Of a stretch of 64,000 nt of DNA, positions 8,788-17,847 are shown piece by piece (position 1 is the first letter of the stretch; each line of letters begins with the position of its first letter). Source of the stretch: Planctomycetota bacterium. GTDB taxonomy: Bacteria; Planctomycetota; UBA1135; UBA2386. The notes beneath the pieces are model-generated. The model saw only the letters and a program-made list of their open reading frames with translations, had not been told where the DNA came from and did no database searches. Position numbers and translations under genes: made by a program. The stretch covers positions 17,807 through 81,806 of the forward strand of contig JAEUHQ010000082.1 of assembly GCA_016794565.1 (NCBI GenBank). Reading direction: 5' to 3'.

Positions 8788-9501
8788 TCAGGCGAGCTCG
8801 ATCGGGATCGGCCTGAAGTCGATCGCGTCGACCGACGCGAGGTGGTAGCGGATGCCGTCGGCAGTGCCCTGGAAGCCGTACTTGTGGTCTTTCCCGTGCA
8901 GGTGTCCGTACACGCAGACCTGCACCTGCGCATCCTTCAGCAACGGCACCGCGCCCGTTTCGCGACCGTCGCTGTAGCGCGGCGGGTAGTGCACGAGCGC
9001 GATGGTGCGCTTGCCACCGGGAACGCATCCGCCGAGCTTGCGACCGGCCTGGATCGACAGCTTGAGCCGTTCGAGTTCGCGAGCGAACACCGTCGCCGCC
9101 TGCGCATCGGCCCACGGCGCATCGGGCGGATCCCAGAGTCGTGTGCCGACCACGACGGTGCCGTCCGGCAACTCGACGGCGTCGTTCTGCAGCAGCCGGA
9201 TCGACGGATGCAGGACCTTCTCGACCTTGCTCCGCGACTGCCACCACGTGCAGTGGTTGCCCTTGATGAGCACCTTGCGGCCGGGACGCGCACCGAGCCA
9301 GTCGAGGTCGGGCTTCGCTTCGGCGAGATCGAGACCCCACGAGGTGTCGCCGCCCACCAGCATCCAGTCGTCGGGACCGACCATCGCGTCCCACGCTTCC
9401 TGCATGCGCGCCGCGTGGCCGACCCACTGCGGGCCGAAGATGTCCATCGGCTTGTCGACTCCGAAGCTCAGATGCAGGTCGCTGATCGCAAACAGGCGCA
9501 A
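8788..9501 (-). CDS. calcineurin-like metallophosphoesterase
   Basis: The protein has 237 residues with the metallophosphoesterase signature in order: SDLHLSF (Asp8, His10), VGGDTSWG, IKGNHCTWW, a His in ALVHYPP and VYGHLHG. The fourth acidic position of the usual GNH(D/E) motif is Cys here. The family hydrolyses phosphoesters with two bound metals, in the cytoplasm. The start is a TTG, with GGAG about 9 bp upstream; no ATG gives the conserved SDLH N-terminus. The gene converges on the DUF3332 lipoprotein with 12 bp between the stops. The substrate cannot be told. Confidence 0.88.
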   Translation of the reverse strand: MRLFAISDLHLSFGVDKPMDIFGPQWVGHAARMQEAWDAMVGPDDWMLVGGDTSWGLDLAEAKPDLDWLGARPGRKVLIKGNHCTWWQSRSKVEKVLHPSIRLLQNDAVELPDGTVVVGTRLWDPPDAPWADAQAATVFARELERLKLSIQAGRKLGGCVPGGKRTIALVHYPPRYSDGRETGAVPLLKDAQVQVCVYGHLHGKDHKYGFQGTADGIRYHLASVDAIDFRPIPIELA

Positions 9502-9590
9502 AGAATGGCTCCGGACGGCGAACGAAAGACCCCTGCTTACTTCACCGAACAGAACGGCTCAAGCAGCACACGAAGGTGCGGCGCGTCGGA

Positions 9591-10742
9591 TCAGGCGTTC
9601 GAGGGGCGACCGGCGGCGATGTCCTCGGCCGGGCTCGGGCCGCCGAGCGGTGCCGACGGCATGCCCAGGTGATGGACGGCTCGCTGCACGAAGTCCTGCA
9701 GCTTCTCGAAGCTCGCGGCCGTGACGACGAGTGGCTTCATGATCTGCGCCGCGGGCCGCAACAGGTTGCGCGACGCGAACAGGTGGTAGGCGAGCGAGAC
9801 GTCCTTCGGCGCGAAGGCATCGCCGAGACACTTCGTGAGCACTTCCTGCACGTTCCACGTGTCGGGCGTGCCCGTGAGCGCGAGTTCGGCGCGGCGCACG
9901 ATAGCGTGGTCGAGCACGACGGACTCGAGGAGCGACGCGAGCATGACCACGGCGAGCCGGTGGTCCTTCGCGGCGACCGCGCGGTCGAACGTGCCGAGAT
10001 CGAGCGACACCAGGGACCGCAGTCGCGGATCGCGCAGGTGCTGCGACGACACGAGCGGCGGAGCAGCCGTTGCTGGCGCTGCCGACTGGAAGCCGATGCC
10101 GGCCTGCGGGCCGGGCATGCCGAACGTGGCGCCCGTCGCGAGCGGTGCCGGGTCCTGCTCGTAGGTCTCGTCCGGCGGCGCAGCGGAGTTCGGGTCGAGC
10201 CCGGGCAGCGTGATGCCGGCGCTGGCGAGCCCGGCGCTCGGCGGGCGGATCTTCTGCCGCTGGCTCACGTCGCCGAACAGCTTGTGCTGGAGACGCGAGA
10301 GCACTCCGCGCGCGGCTTCGGACACCACGGGCGACATGCGGGGCAACGGCAGTTCGACGAGCGGCTTCTCCGCGAGTTCGACCGCCCAGTCGGCGAGCAC
10401 CTGCATCTTCTTCTGCAGCCACTGCCGCTCGTCCGCGGCGACGACTTGTTCGCCCTTCAGGCGGAGATCGATCCACTCGATGCTGCGGCGGCAGCACGCC
10501 ACGAGGAGACCCTGGTCCGCGGTGGACAGATCGAGATCGACCTGTTCCTGGTAGGCACTGACACAGCGCTGCAGGTAGTCGCGGAGACGACGCGCGTCCC
10601 CGTAGAGCCGCGTCAGGTCCGACGTGCCCGCGCCGACGCGCTGCGACTGCTCGAGACGGTGCGAAGCGAGATGCTCCAGCGTCAGCTTCGTCGCTTCCAG
10701 GAAGCAGACGGCGACGACCTTCTTCACCTGGAACGCTGGCAT
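9591..10742 (-). CDS. protein of unknown function, helical with Pro/Ala linker
   Basis: I do not recognise this 383-residue protein. It has no signal peptide or clear membrane segment. Residues 1-175 look helical and charged. A Pro/Ala/Gly-rich, probably disordered linker covers about 180-240, and a second helical domain covers about 245-360, with a hydrophobic stretch near LAVVMLASLLESVVLDHAIV. The helix-linker-helix layout and the lack of catalytic motifs suggest a cytoplasmic scaffold or binding protein. It stands alone between the phosphoesterase and glcD, divergent from glcD across 51 bp. Confidence 0.7.
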   Translation of the reverse strand: MPAFQVKKVVAVCFLEATKLTLEHLASHRLEQSQRVGAGTSDLTRLYGDARRLRDYLQRCVSAYQEQVDLDLSTADQGLLVACCRRSIEWIDLRLKGEQVVAADERQWLQKKMQVLADWAVELAEKPLVELPLPRMSPVVSEAARGVLSRLQHKLFGDVSQRQKIRPPSAGLASAGITLPGLDPNSAAPPDETYEQDPAPLATGATFGMPGPQAGIGFQSAAPATAAPPLVSSQHLRDPRLRSLVSLDLGTFDRAVAAKDHRLAVVMLASLLESVVLDHAIVRRAELALTGTPDTWNVQEVLTKCLGDAFAPKDVSLAYHLFASRNLLRPAAQIMKPLVVTAASFEKLQDFVQRAVHHLGMPSAPLGGPSPAEDIAAGRPSNA

Positions 10743-10793
10743 CGGAGTCGGAATCGGCTACCCGGCGAACCGAACTGAAAGCGAGCACCTGGC

Positions 10794-12266
10794 ATGGCTA
10801 TGCTCGCGCGCCGAATGCGGCCCCTCGAACGCTCGTTGGTCCGGCTGCTCGGGCGCGAGCGGGTCCTGCACTCGCCGGACGCCCTGTTGGCATGGGAGTG
10901 TGACGGGTTCACCGTGCACCGACGCCGTCCCCGCGCCGTCGTGTTGCCGGAATCGACGGACGAAGTGCAGGCCGTCGTGCGCGCACTGCACGACGCCAGC
11001 GTGCCGTTCGTCCCGCGCGGCGCCGGCACATGCCTCTCCGGCGGGCCGACCGCGAACGCCGACGCCGTGGTCGTCGATCTCGCCCGCATGCGGAAGGTGT
11101 TGCAGATCTCGACAGAGGATCTGTTCGCAGTCGTGCAGCCGGGGGTCGTCAACCTCGACCTCACCGCCGCAGTCCATCACCTCGGACTCCACTACGCGCC
11201 CGATCCGAGCAGCCAGTCGGTGTGCACCATCGGCGGCAACTTCGCGGAGAACAGCGGCGGCCCCCACTGCTTCAAGTACGGCATGACGGTCGACCACGTC
11301 CTCGGCGCTCTGGTCGTCCTGCCCGACGGCTCGCTGGCGCGCCTCGGGGATGCGGCCGGGGCTCGTGCGCCGCACGGCCTCGATCTCACCGGACTGTTCT
11401 GCGGCAGCGAAGGAACGTTCGCGATCGCGACGGAGATCACGGTCCGCCTGTGCCGCGACCAGGAGGCGGTGCGCACGCTGCTCGCGTCGTTCCCGACGAT
11501 GGCCGCCGCGTGTCGCACGGTGAGCGATGTCGTCGCCGCGGGTCTCCTGCCCGCCGCGCTCGAGATCCTCGACCAGGCGACGATCCGCGCCGTCGAAGCC
11601 TCGGTGTACCGCGCTGGCTATCCGGCAGACGCCGCGGCCGTGCTTTTGGTCGAACTCGACGGTCCAACGGAGGTCGTCGCGGAAGAGGCGGCGGAGGTGA
11701 TGGCCGTGTTCGCCCGGCACGGCGCACTGCATCGTGAAGAGGCTTCGAGCCCGGCGGATCGGAAGAGGCTCTGGAAGGGCCGCAAGGGCGCTTTCGGTGC
11801 GATGGGCCGACTGAACACCGATCTCTACGTGCTCGACGGCGTCGTGCCGCGGACCCGGCTCGAGGAGGCGCTCGAACGCATCGCGGCGATCGGCCGGAAG
11901 CACGGCGTCGTACTCACCAACGTCTTCCACGCCGGCGACGGCAACCTGCATCCGAACATCAGCTTCGACGGTCGCGACGCGGATCAGACCGCCCGCACGA
12001 TCGCGGCGGGCCGCGAGATCCTGCAGCTGTGCGTCGATCTCGGCGGGAGCGTGACCGGTGAACACGGCATCGGCAGCGAGAAACTCGAGCACGTCGCGAT
12101 GATGTACGGCCCTGCCGACCTCGACGTGATGGCCCGCGTGCGGCGCGCATGGAACCCGCGCGACCTCTGCAATCCGGGCAAGGTGCTGCCGCAGCGCTCG
12201 TCGTGTGCAGAAGTCGCGAAGTGGCCGCAGATGGTCGCGCGAGTGCTCGACGAGGAACACGGATGA
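10794..12266 (+). CDS. glcD: glycolate oxidase FAD-binding subunit GlcD
   Basis: GlcD oxidises glycolate (or D-lactate and related 2-hydroxy acids) to the 2-oxo acid, passing electrons through GlcE and the Fe-S subunit GlcF to the respiratory chain. The 490 residues carry an N-terminal FAD_binding_4 domain with the PP-loop region VPRGAGTCLSGG and the NFAENSGGPH segment, then a FAD-oxidase_C domain with HAGDGNLHPN and the C-terminal SVTGEHGIG. Size and motifs fit GlcD. ATGs at 10794 and 10800 are both possible. Its stop overlaps the glcE start by 4 bp. Confidence 0.93.
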   Translation: MAMLARRMRPLERSLVRLLGRERVLHSPDALLAWECDGFTVHRRRPRAVVLPESTDEVQAVVRALHDASVPFVPRGAGTCLSGGPTANADAVVVDLARMRKVLQISTEDLFAVVQPGVVNLDLTAAVHHLGLHYAPDPSSQSVCTIGGNFAENSGGPHCFKYGMTVDHVLGALVVLPDGSLARLGDAAGARAPHGLDLTGLFCGSEGTFAIATEITVRLCRDQEAVRTLLASFPTMAAACRTVSDVVAAGLLPAALEILDQATIRAVEASVYRAGYPADAAAVLLVELDGPTEVVAEEAAEVMAVFARHGALHREEASSPADRKRLWKGRKGAFGAMGRLNTDLYVLDGVVPRTRLEEALERIAAIGRKHGVVLTNVFHAGDGNLHPNISFDGRDADQTARTIAAGREILQLCVDLGGSVTGEHGIGSEKLEHVAMMYGPADLDVMARVRRAWNPRDLCNPGKVLPQRSSCAEVAKWPQMVARVLDEEHG

Positions 12267-13303
12267 ACGGCGTCGCTCGTCCAGCCAACGCCGCGGAGCT
12301 CGCGGAACTGCTGCGCAGCAAGAGCGGCCCGGTGCGCCTTCGCGGCAACGGCAGCCGCGCCGACCGAGTGCCGCCGGCCGCAACAGGCACCATCGCGATC
12401 GAGTTGCGCAACCTCGCGACGATCGACCGCCTCGACGCCGCGGACTTCACGTGCTCGGTCGACGCAGGACTCGATCGATCGACTCTCGACGACGAGCTCG
12501 CGGCACGCGGCGTCGAGCTGCCGTGCGCGGGAGCCGGCACTCTCGGCGGCCTGTTCGCGAGCGACCCGATCGGCGCCACCATGTTCGGCGGTGCGTCCCC
12601 GAGGAGCCTGCTCCTCGGGCTCGAAGGCGTACTCGCGGACGGCACCCGGTTCCGGAGCGGAGCGCGCGTGGTGAAGAGCGTCGCCGGCTTCGATGTGCAT
12701 CGCTTGCTGGTCGGAAGCCATGGGACGCTGTTCGCGGCGACGAGGCTTCACTTGCGACTGCGGGCCCGGCCGCGCGCGGCGGCATGGTTCCGCAACGACG
12801 CCCTCGACGAAGCGGGCGCGAGAACGCTGTTCGTGGCGCTGCGCGGCCTCGCCGTGCCCCCGGCGGCACTGCATTGGCGCCGCGACGCGCGAGGCCACAC
12901 CGTCGCCGGGTGCATCGCGGGGCGCGCGAACCACGTCGCCGCGACGATGCGCGCGCACCATCTTCGCGAAGGCGCTCCGTTCGTCGATCTACACCTGCAG
13001 CGGACGCCCGGCGGCGAAGTGCTCGGCGGCATCGTGCTGCCGAGCCGGGTGCCGGCGCTGCTCGCGGCCGCGCCGCCGGACGCGCCGTTCCTCGTCCACG
13101 GCGGCGGCCGCTTCGAGATCGGGCTGTCGTCGCCGGCGGAGAGCGACGCCTTCGTGGCCGCCGCGCCGCGTGTGCCCTGCGAAGCCTGCATCCTGCTCGG
13201 CGAGCCGGCGCGCCGCCGACGCGGGACACCGATCGACCCGGGTCAGTCCCGGATCGCCGCCGAACTGAAACGAGCGCTCGACCCCGATGGCATCCTCGTG
13301 TGA
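12263..13303 (+). CDS. glcE: glycolate oxidase FAD-binding subunit GlcE
   Basis: The protein has 346 residues with one FAD_binding_4-type domain: LRGNGSRAD early on, AGAGTLGGLFASD, and the typical VVKSVAGFDVHRLLVGSHGTL segment near residue 140. GlcE is the second flavin subunit of the glycolate oxidase complex and lacks the large C-terminal domain of GlcD, as here. The ATG overlaps the glcD stop by 4 bp, and its end overlaps glcF by 17 bp, so translation is coupled along the operon. Confidence 0.9.
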   Translation: MNGVARPANAAELAELLRSKSGPVRLRGNGSRADRVPPAATGTIAIELRNLATIDRLDAADFTCSVDAGLDRSTLDDELAARGVELPCAGAGTLGGLFASDPIGATMFGGASPRSLLLGLEGVLADGTRFRSGARVVKSVAGFDVHRLLVGSHGTLFAATRLHLRLRARPRAAAWFRNDALDEAGARTLFVALRGLAVPPAALHWRRDARGHTVAGCIAGRANHVAATMRAHHLREGAPFVDLHLQRTPGGEVLGGIVLPSRVPALLAAAPPDAPFLVHGGGRFEIGLSSPAESDAFVAAAPRVPCEACILLGEPARRRRGTPIDPGQSRIAAELKRALDPDGILV

Positions 13304-14531
13304 CCCGCGCGACCCCGCCGCCGCAGCGCTCGCACGCTCCCTCGACTGCGTGCACTGCGGACTGTGCCTGCCGGCGTGCCCGACGCACCGCGTGCTCGGC
13401 GTCGAAGCCGACTCGCCGCGCGGCCGGGTCTACCTGATGCGGGCCCTGTTCGAAGGGCGCGTCGAGGATCCGAACGCGATCCGGCCGTTCCTCGACCGAT
13501 GCCTCGACTGCCGCGCGTGCGAGACGGCGTGTCCGTCCGGCGTCCGCTACGGCGAACTGCTGGAGACGACGCGCGCCGAACTGCGCCGGACCACCCGGGA
13601 CCGCGGAGCCGCACCTCGCATCGCGCGCTTCCTTCTCAGGCACGTGGTTGCGCATCGAAGCCGGCTGCGCGCCGCCTTCTGGCTCGCGGCGCTCGGCGAA
13701 CGGCTCGGTGCCCGCTGGCTGCTGCCGAAGTCGATCGCACGACTGGCGCCGCCGGTGCCGCCTCGCCGCGAGCGCGAGCCGTTGCCGCCGGGACTGCACC
13801 GACCGCCGCCCGGCGTCGCGCGCCGCGACGTGCGTGTGGCGTTGTTCACGGGCTGTGTGATGGAACAGATGTTCGGCCGCGTGAATCGCGCGACGCTGCG
13901 CCTCCTGCTGGCGAACGGCTTCGACGTCGTCGTGCCCGACCCGCAACGCTGCTGCGGCGCGCTGCTCGTGCACGCCGGTGAACCCGAACCGGCTCGCACG
14001 CTGGCCGAAGCGAACGTGCGCGCGTTCGGCGACGCCGACGTGGTGGTGGTCAACTCGGCCGGCTGCGGGTGCACCCTGCGCGAGTACGGGCACCTGGTCG
14101 GCACCGATGCCGCAGCGACGTTCGCGGCGAAGTGCCGCGACGTGAGCGAGTTCCTCGCGGCGGTCGGTCTGTCCGCGACGCCGGCGCAGCGGAGCGTGCG
14201 CGTGGCCTACGACGACCCGTGCCACCTGTGCCACGGCCAGGGAGTCCGGCAGGCGCCGCGGGATCTTCTCGGGCAGGTCCCGGGGCTCGAACTCGTTCCG
14301 CACTCGGCGCCCGAGGATTGCTGCGGTTCCGCCGGCATCTACAACCTGCTCCAGACCGAACTCGCCGCCGCGATCGGGCGTCGGAAAGCGGAGAGCCTGC
14401 GCGACGCCGGCGTGGATGTCGTCGCGACCGGCAATCCGGGATGCATGCTGCAGATCGACAGCCACCTGCGGGCAATAGGCCACCCTCGGCCCGTCCTTCA
14501 CACCGTCGAGCTGCTGCTGCCTCCCGAATGA
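13287..14531 (+). CDS. glcF: glycolate oxidase iron-sulfur subunit GlcF
   Basis: The protein has 414 residues. Two 4Fe-4S ferredoxin motifs lie near the N-terminus (CVHCGLCLPACP and CLDCRACETACP). Two cysteine-rich CCG domains follow, seen as CCGALL near residue 222 and CCGSAG near residue 346, each with its partner Cys residues. This is the standard GlcF layout. The subunit carries electrons from the GlcD/GlcE flavins to the quinone pool at the membrane. It starts inside the end of glcE and its stop overlaps the next gene by 4 bp. Confidence 0.93.
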   Translation: MASSCDPRDPAAAALARSLDCVHCGLCLPACPTHRVLGVEADSPRGRVYLMRALFEGRVEDPNAIRPFLDRCLDCRACETACPSGVRYGELLETTRAELRRTTRDRGAAPRIARFLLRHVVAHRSRLRAAFWLAALGERLGARWLLPKSIARLAPPVPPRREREPLPPGLHRPPPGVARRDVRVALFTGCVMEQMFGRVNRATLRLLLANGFDVVVPDPQRCCGALLVHAGEPEPARTLAEANVRAFGDADVVVVNSAGCGCTLREYGHLVGTDAAATFAAKCRDVSEFLAAVGLSATPAQRSVRVAYDDPCHLCHGQGVRQAPRDLLGQVPGLELVPHSAPEDCCGSAGIYNLLQTELAAAIGRRKAESLRDAGVDVVATGNPGCMLQIDSHLRAIGHPRPVLHTVELLLPPE

Positions 14532-15391
14532 ACCGCGCCGTCCCCGCCGCCATCGTCTGCAGTCTCGTCGCGATCGGGGGTACTGCGTGGGCGATGCTGG
14601 CGCCGGGCACCGAAGACGGCATCGCCGCGTCGCGCACGTCCGCGCCGAACCGCGCCGGCACGGAAGAGCACCCGATTGCCGCGACGTTGCGTGCCGCGCG
14701 CCGCACGTGCACCGTGGCCGCGCTCGACGAAGTCGTGCAGGACCTCCGCGATCGGGCGCGGACGACGAACGAAGCGAGTTCGTGGCAGCTGCTCGCCGAG
14801 GCACTTCTCGAGCGCGCGCAGATGCGTTCGCACCGGCGCGGCATCGTGGTCGGCACGCCGCTGCACGATCGCCTGCCACCGGAACTGCAAGCCGACCTCG
14901 ACTCGGGCCTCGAGGCGGTTGCCATGGCGCGGCAGCTCGGCGACGACGACGGCGATCTCTTCCGGGTGGAAGCAGGCCTTCTCGGCCAGCGCATCACCGG
15001 CATCGGCACCGCCCTGCAGTGGAACGAACGGATCCAAGAAGCACTGGCGCAGGCTGTCGCGCGCGCGAAGGACGATCCACGCCTCGGCGTCGCACTCGGA
15101 CTGCGCAAGCTGCTGGCCCCGAAGCTGCTCGGCCACGATCCGGCGGGTGCCCTCGTGCACTTCGAGTTCGCCGCGGAGCACCTGCCCGACGACGAACGTC
15201 CGGCGGTCCTGGCGGCGATGGCGAACTGGCTTCAGAAGCGGCGTCAGCAGGCGATCGCGTGGCTCGAACGAGCCGTGGCACGCAACCCGGACAACGTGTT
15301 CGCGCGCGTCGTGCTCGCGCGCCTGCGCCGCGACGAACCCGATCCGTTCGGTCGCGACGTCACCGACGCGGAGGCCGTCGCCGCGAAGTGA
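14528..15391 (+). CDS. secreted helical repeat protein at the end of the glc operon
   Basis: The protein has 287 residues with an N-terminal signal peptide or anchor (hydrophobic AAIVCSLVAIGG, then AWA). The rest is alpha-helical, rich in Ala, Leu and Arg, with TPR-like pairs such as WQLLAEALLERA and AIAWLERAVARNPDNVFARVVLARL. No enzyme motif is visible. The ATG overlaps the glcF stop by 4 bp, so it is probably co-translated with glcDEF, but nothing in it points to glycolate metabolism. It converges on the coiled-coil gene at 15416 with 24 bp between. Confidence 0.75.
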   Translation: MNRAVPAAIVCSLVAIGGTAWAMLAPGTEDGIAASRTSAPNRAGTEEHPIAATLRAARRTCTVAALDEVVQDLRDRARTTNEASSWQLLAEALLERAQMRSHRRGIVVGTPLHDRLPPELQADLDSGLEAVAMARQLGDDDGDLFRVEAGLLGQRITGIGTALQWNERIQEALAQAVARAKDDPRLGVALGLRKLLAPKLLGHDPAGALVHFEFAAEHLPDDERPAVLAAMANWLQKRRQQAIAWLERAVARNPDNVFARVVLARLRRDEPDPFGRDVTDAEAVAAK

Positions 15392-15415
15392 TCGCCGGGC
15401 AGCGGCAGGGCGCGA

Positions 15416-16507
15416 TCAACGGGCGGCGGAAGTGGACCGTGCGCCGCCGAGCAGGTGGTTCAGCGTCGGCGAACCCGCGGATGCCGAGAGGGAATCCGCG
15501 GGCGCCGCCGGCGCCACCGAGCCGGTGCGCTCCGCACCCGCCTCCGCGGAGCGCTTGCGCAACTCGCGGAGGAGCGCGCGGATCTCACGCATCTCGGCGC
15601 GCATCTCGTCGATCATGGCGCGGACGTCGTCGTCCTCGGCCTGCTCACTCGCCTTCGCGGCACGCTTGCGGACCACGATCGCTTCGCCATCGTCGTGCAT
15701 GAGCCGTTCGGCGATCGCCCGACCTTCGACTGCACGACGGTGCGCGTCTTCCTGCGCGCGGTTCACGTGTTCGGCCGCCGCGGTCTCGCGCAGCGAGACG
15801 GCCTTCCGCTCGAGTTCCACCCGCGCCTCTTCCAGCCTGGCGCGATCGACATCGAACTTCGCCTTCGCGAGTTCGAGTTCGCGCATGCGCGCGTCCGGAC
15901 CGACCACGAAGGCCCGAGTCCGCGGCGACACCGCCGTCGGGGCCTCCGCCGGCATCGGAGCCTCGAGCGATTCCGGTGCCGCGGGCGCCTTGGCCCCCAT
16001 CATCGGCCGGAGCCGCCTCGGCGCAGACGGTGCGATGGGCGTCGGAGGTGCGGGCGCGACCTCGACCACCGCGACTCCACCCGCATCGTCGCTCTCCATG
16101 GTCATCACCCGAGTCCCCTGCTCGCGGGCCTCGTCCGCCGCGCGCACCTTGTAGAGCGACCCGACCGGCGGAAGCGCCGAACCGCCACGAGCGCCGCCGA
16201 GTCCACGCACAACGCCGGGGCGCTGGCCAGCCCTCTCCTGTTGCGCGAGCTGCTCGGCGATCGCGCGCAACTTCGCTTCGGCGTCCGCGCGCTGCTCCTC
16301 CGTGAGGTCGCCCGACGCAAGGATCTCGATGACCTTCTTCAGTCGCGCCGTGGCGCTCGGCGGCTTCGGCGCCGGGGACGGATCCTGCGCGGTCTCGATC
16401 GTGGTCACGGTCGACGGGCCGACGATGGTCGCGCTCTGGGCCGACAACGTGGCTGCCAGGGCGACGGCGCCCACGAAAGGAACGAACTTCGACACGATCG
16501 CTTTCAT
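15416..16507 (-). CDS. secreted coiled-coil protein in the BlaI-M56 operon
   Basis: The protein has 363 residues with a good signal peptide ending LSAQS. A Pro-rich stretch follows, then a short helical segment (about 50-95), a Pro/Ala-rich middle, and a long charged coiled coil from about 205 to 325, rich in Glu, Arg and Ala. It has no recognised domain. GAGGAG lies just before the ATG. It is the third gene after blaI and the M56 peptidase, 17 bp from the latter, so it may be a substrate, partner or output of that signalling pair. I do not know its function. Confidence 0.75.
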   Translation of the reverse strand: MKAIVSKFVPFVGAVALAATLSAQSATIVGPSTVTTIETAQDPSPAPKPPSATARLKKVIEILASGDLTEEQRADAEAKLRAIAEQLAQQERAGQRPGVVRGLGGARGGSALPPVGSLYKVRAADEAREQGTRVMTMESDDAGGVAVVEVAPAPPTPIAPSAPRRLRPMMGAKAPAAPESLEAPMPAEAPTAVSPRTRAFVVGPDARMRELELAKAKFDVDRARLEEARVELERKAVSLRETAAAEHVNRAQEDAHRRAVEGRAIAERLMHDDGEAIVVRKRAAKASEQAEDDDVRAMIDEMRAEMREIRALLRELRKRSAEAGAERTGSVAPAAPADSLSASAGSPTLNHLLGGARSTSAAR

Positions 16508-16524
16508 CACTGCTTCTCCTCGAT

Positions 16525-17847
16525 TCAACGGGCTTCGGATGGTGAACGCGCGAGTCGCGCATGCAGGCGCGTGCTCGTTCGTTCGAGGTGGTCGAGGCGG
16601 CGCTCCAGCGCTGCCATGAGTTCCCGGACATCGCCGACGGCCCGGGCACCGAGGTCCGCCCGCAAGCGCGCAGCCTCGTCGCGCAACATGGACCGCTCGA
16701 TGTCGAGCGCCGCGATCGCCGCCGTGAGGGCCGACGGCGCCGGCGCCGCGGCCTCCGGGAACACGAACAACGGCGACTCCGGGGTGGCTCTCTCGTGGGT
16801 CCCGATGCCGGGGCCGGCGACGGTCAGCGCAACGAACGACGCAGCGCTCCAGGCCGCGGCCACGGCACGGCTCGGCGGTGCACAACGCCCCGCCTGCAAC
16901 GCGGAGTGGACCCGTTCGCGCAGCGCCGCCGCGCGCGCCGCCATGCCCGGAGCAAACGCCACTTCGCGACTTCCCGGTCGCAGCCACTCCGCGACATCGA
17001 GCAGGCAGCGGGCGACCGCCGTCGGACTCGAATGACCGGCGGCGATCGCATCGCACCGCAGTTCGACGAGGCGCGTCCACCGACGCCGCACCGCGACCGT
17101 CAGGATCTGCCACGGAAACGTGGCCTGGACCAGTGCGAGCCCCCAGGTCCACGCCGGGTCGCCGCGACGCAGGTGGGCCACTTCGTGCGCGAGCATCGCA
17201 CGCAGCGACTCGTCGGAGAGTTCGACGGCGCGTTCCGGGAGACAGATCTCCGGACGCATCCAGCCGAACGCGATCGGCGTCGCGATCACGGACGAAGTGC
17301 TGAGATGCGGCGACTGGTGCAGGCCGAGAGCACCAGCGACCTGAGCAGCCGTCGCGAGCACACGTGCGTCGGTCTCGGGCACGCGCGACGCCAGTGCAGC
17401 GCGAAGACGGCGGTGCAGGACGGCGAACCATGCGAGCCCGACGAGCGCAGCGAGCACCGCTGAGCCGACGACGGCAGGCGGCCACCAGTCACCGACGAAG
17501 ATCGACGGCGCAGCATCGGTCTCCGCGATGGAGCCGAGCAGCGCCGGCTGACCAGCAGCACTCGCCGCCGTGTCCCTCTCGACGAGTCCGACCGAGCCGA
17601 GAGCGCGCATCGACGCGGGGATCGGCACGGCAAGGCCGGCGACCCACGTTCCGCCGAGCACGAAGCACTGCAGCACGCTCGTGGGCAGCGCCAGCCAGAG
17701 TGCGAAGCGCGCGATCTGCTCCTGCAGAAGGACGGCGCGCTTTCCGAGCAGACTGCCGATCGCGAGAGCGGCCGCGAGTGCACACGTCGAATGCAGGGCG
17801 AACGTGCAGACCCAGTCGGCAGCCAGGGCCATTGCCGAGGTGCTCAT
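16525..17847 (-). CDS. BlaR1/MecR1-like M56 membrane metallopeptidase
   Basis: The protein has 440 residues. Hydrophobic segments at about 10-35, 45-75 and 120-145 make up the membrane part. The zinc motif HEVAH at 221-225, followed by RRGDPAW and the downstream ELRCDAIAAG (third ligand), marks a peptidase M56 domain as in BlaR1. BlaR1 cleaves the BlaI repressor after sensing an antibiotic. This protein lacks the C-terminal penicillin-binding sensor of BlaR1; the end is one more hydrophobic segment (about 320-345) and a coiled coil (about 370-435). The signal it senses is therefore probably not a beta-lactam. Its ATG overlaps the blaI stop by 4 bp. Confidence 0.9.
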   Translation of the reverse strand: MSTSAMALAADWVCTFALHSTCALAAALAIGSLLGKRAVLLQEQIARFALWLALPTSVLQCFVLGGTWVAGLAVPIPASMRALGSVGLVERDTAASAAGQPALLGSIAETDAAPSIFVGDWWPPAVVGSAVLAALVGLAWFAVLHRRLRAALASRVPETDARVLATAAQVAGALGLHQSPHLSTSSVIATPIAFGWMRPEICLPERAVELSDESLRAMLAHEVAHLRRGDPAWTWGLALVQATFPWQILTVAVRRRWTRLVELRCDAIAAGHSSPTAVARCLLDVAEWLRPGSREVAFAPGMAARAAALRERVHSALQAGRCAPPSRAVAAAWSAASFVALTVAGPGIGTHERATPESPLFVFPEAAAPAPSALTAAIAALDIERSMLRDEAARLRADLGARAVGDVRELMAALERRLDHLERTSTRLHARLARSPSEAR

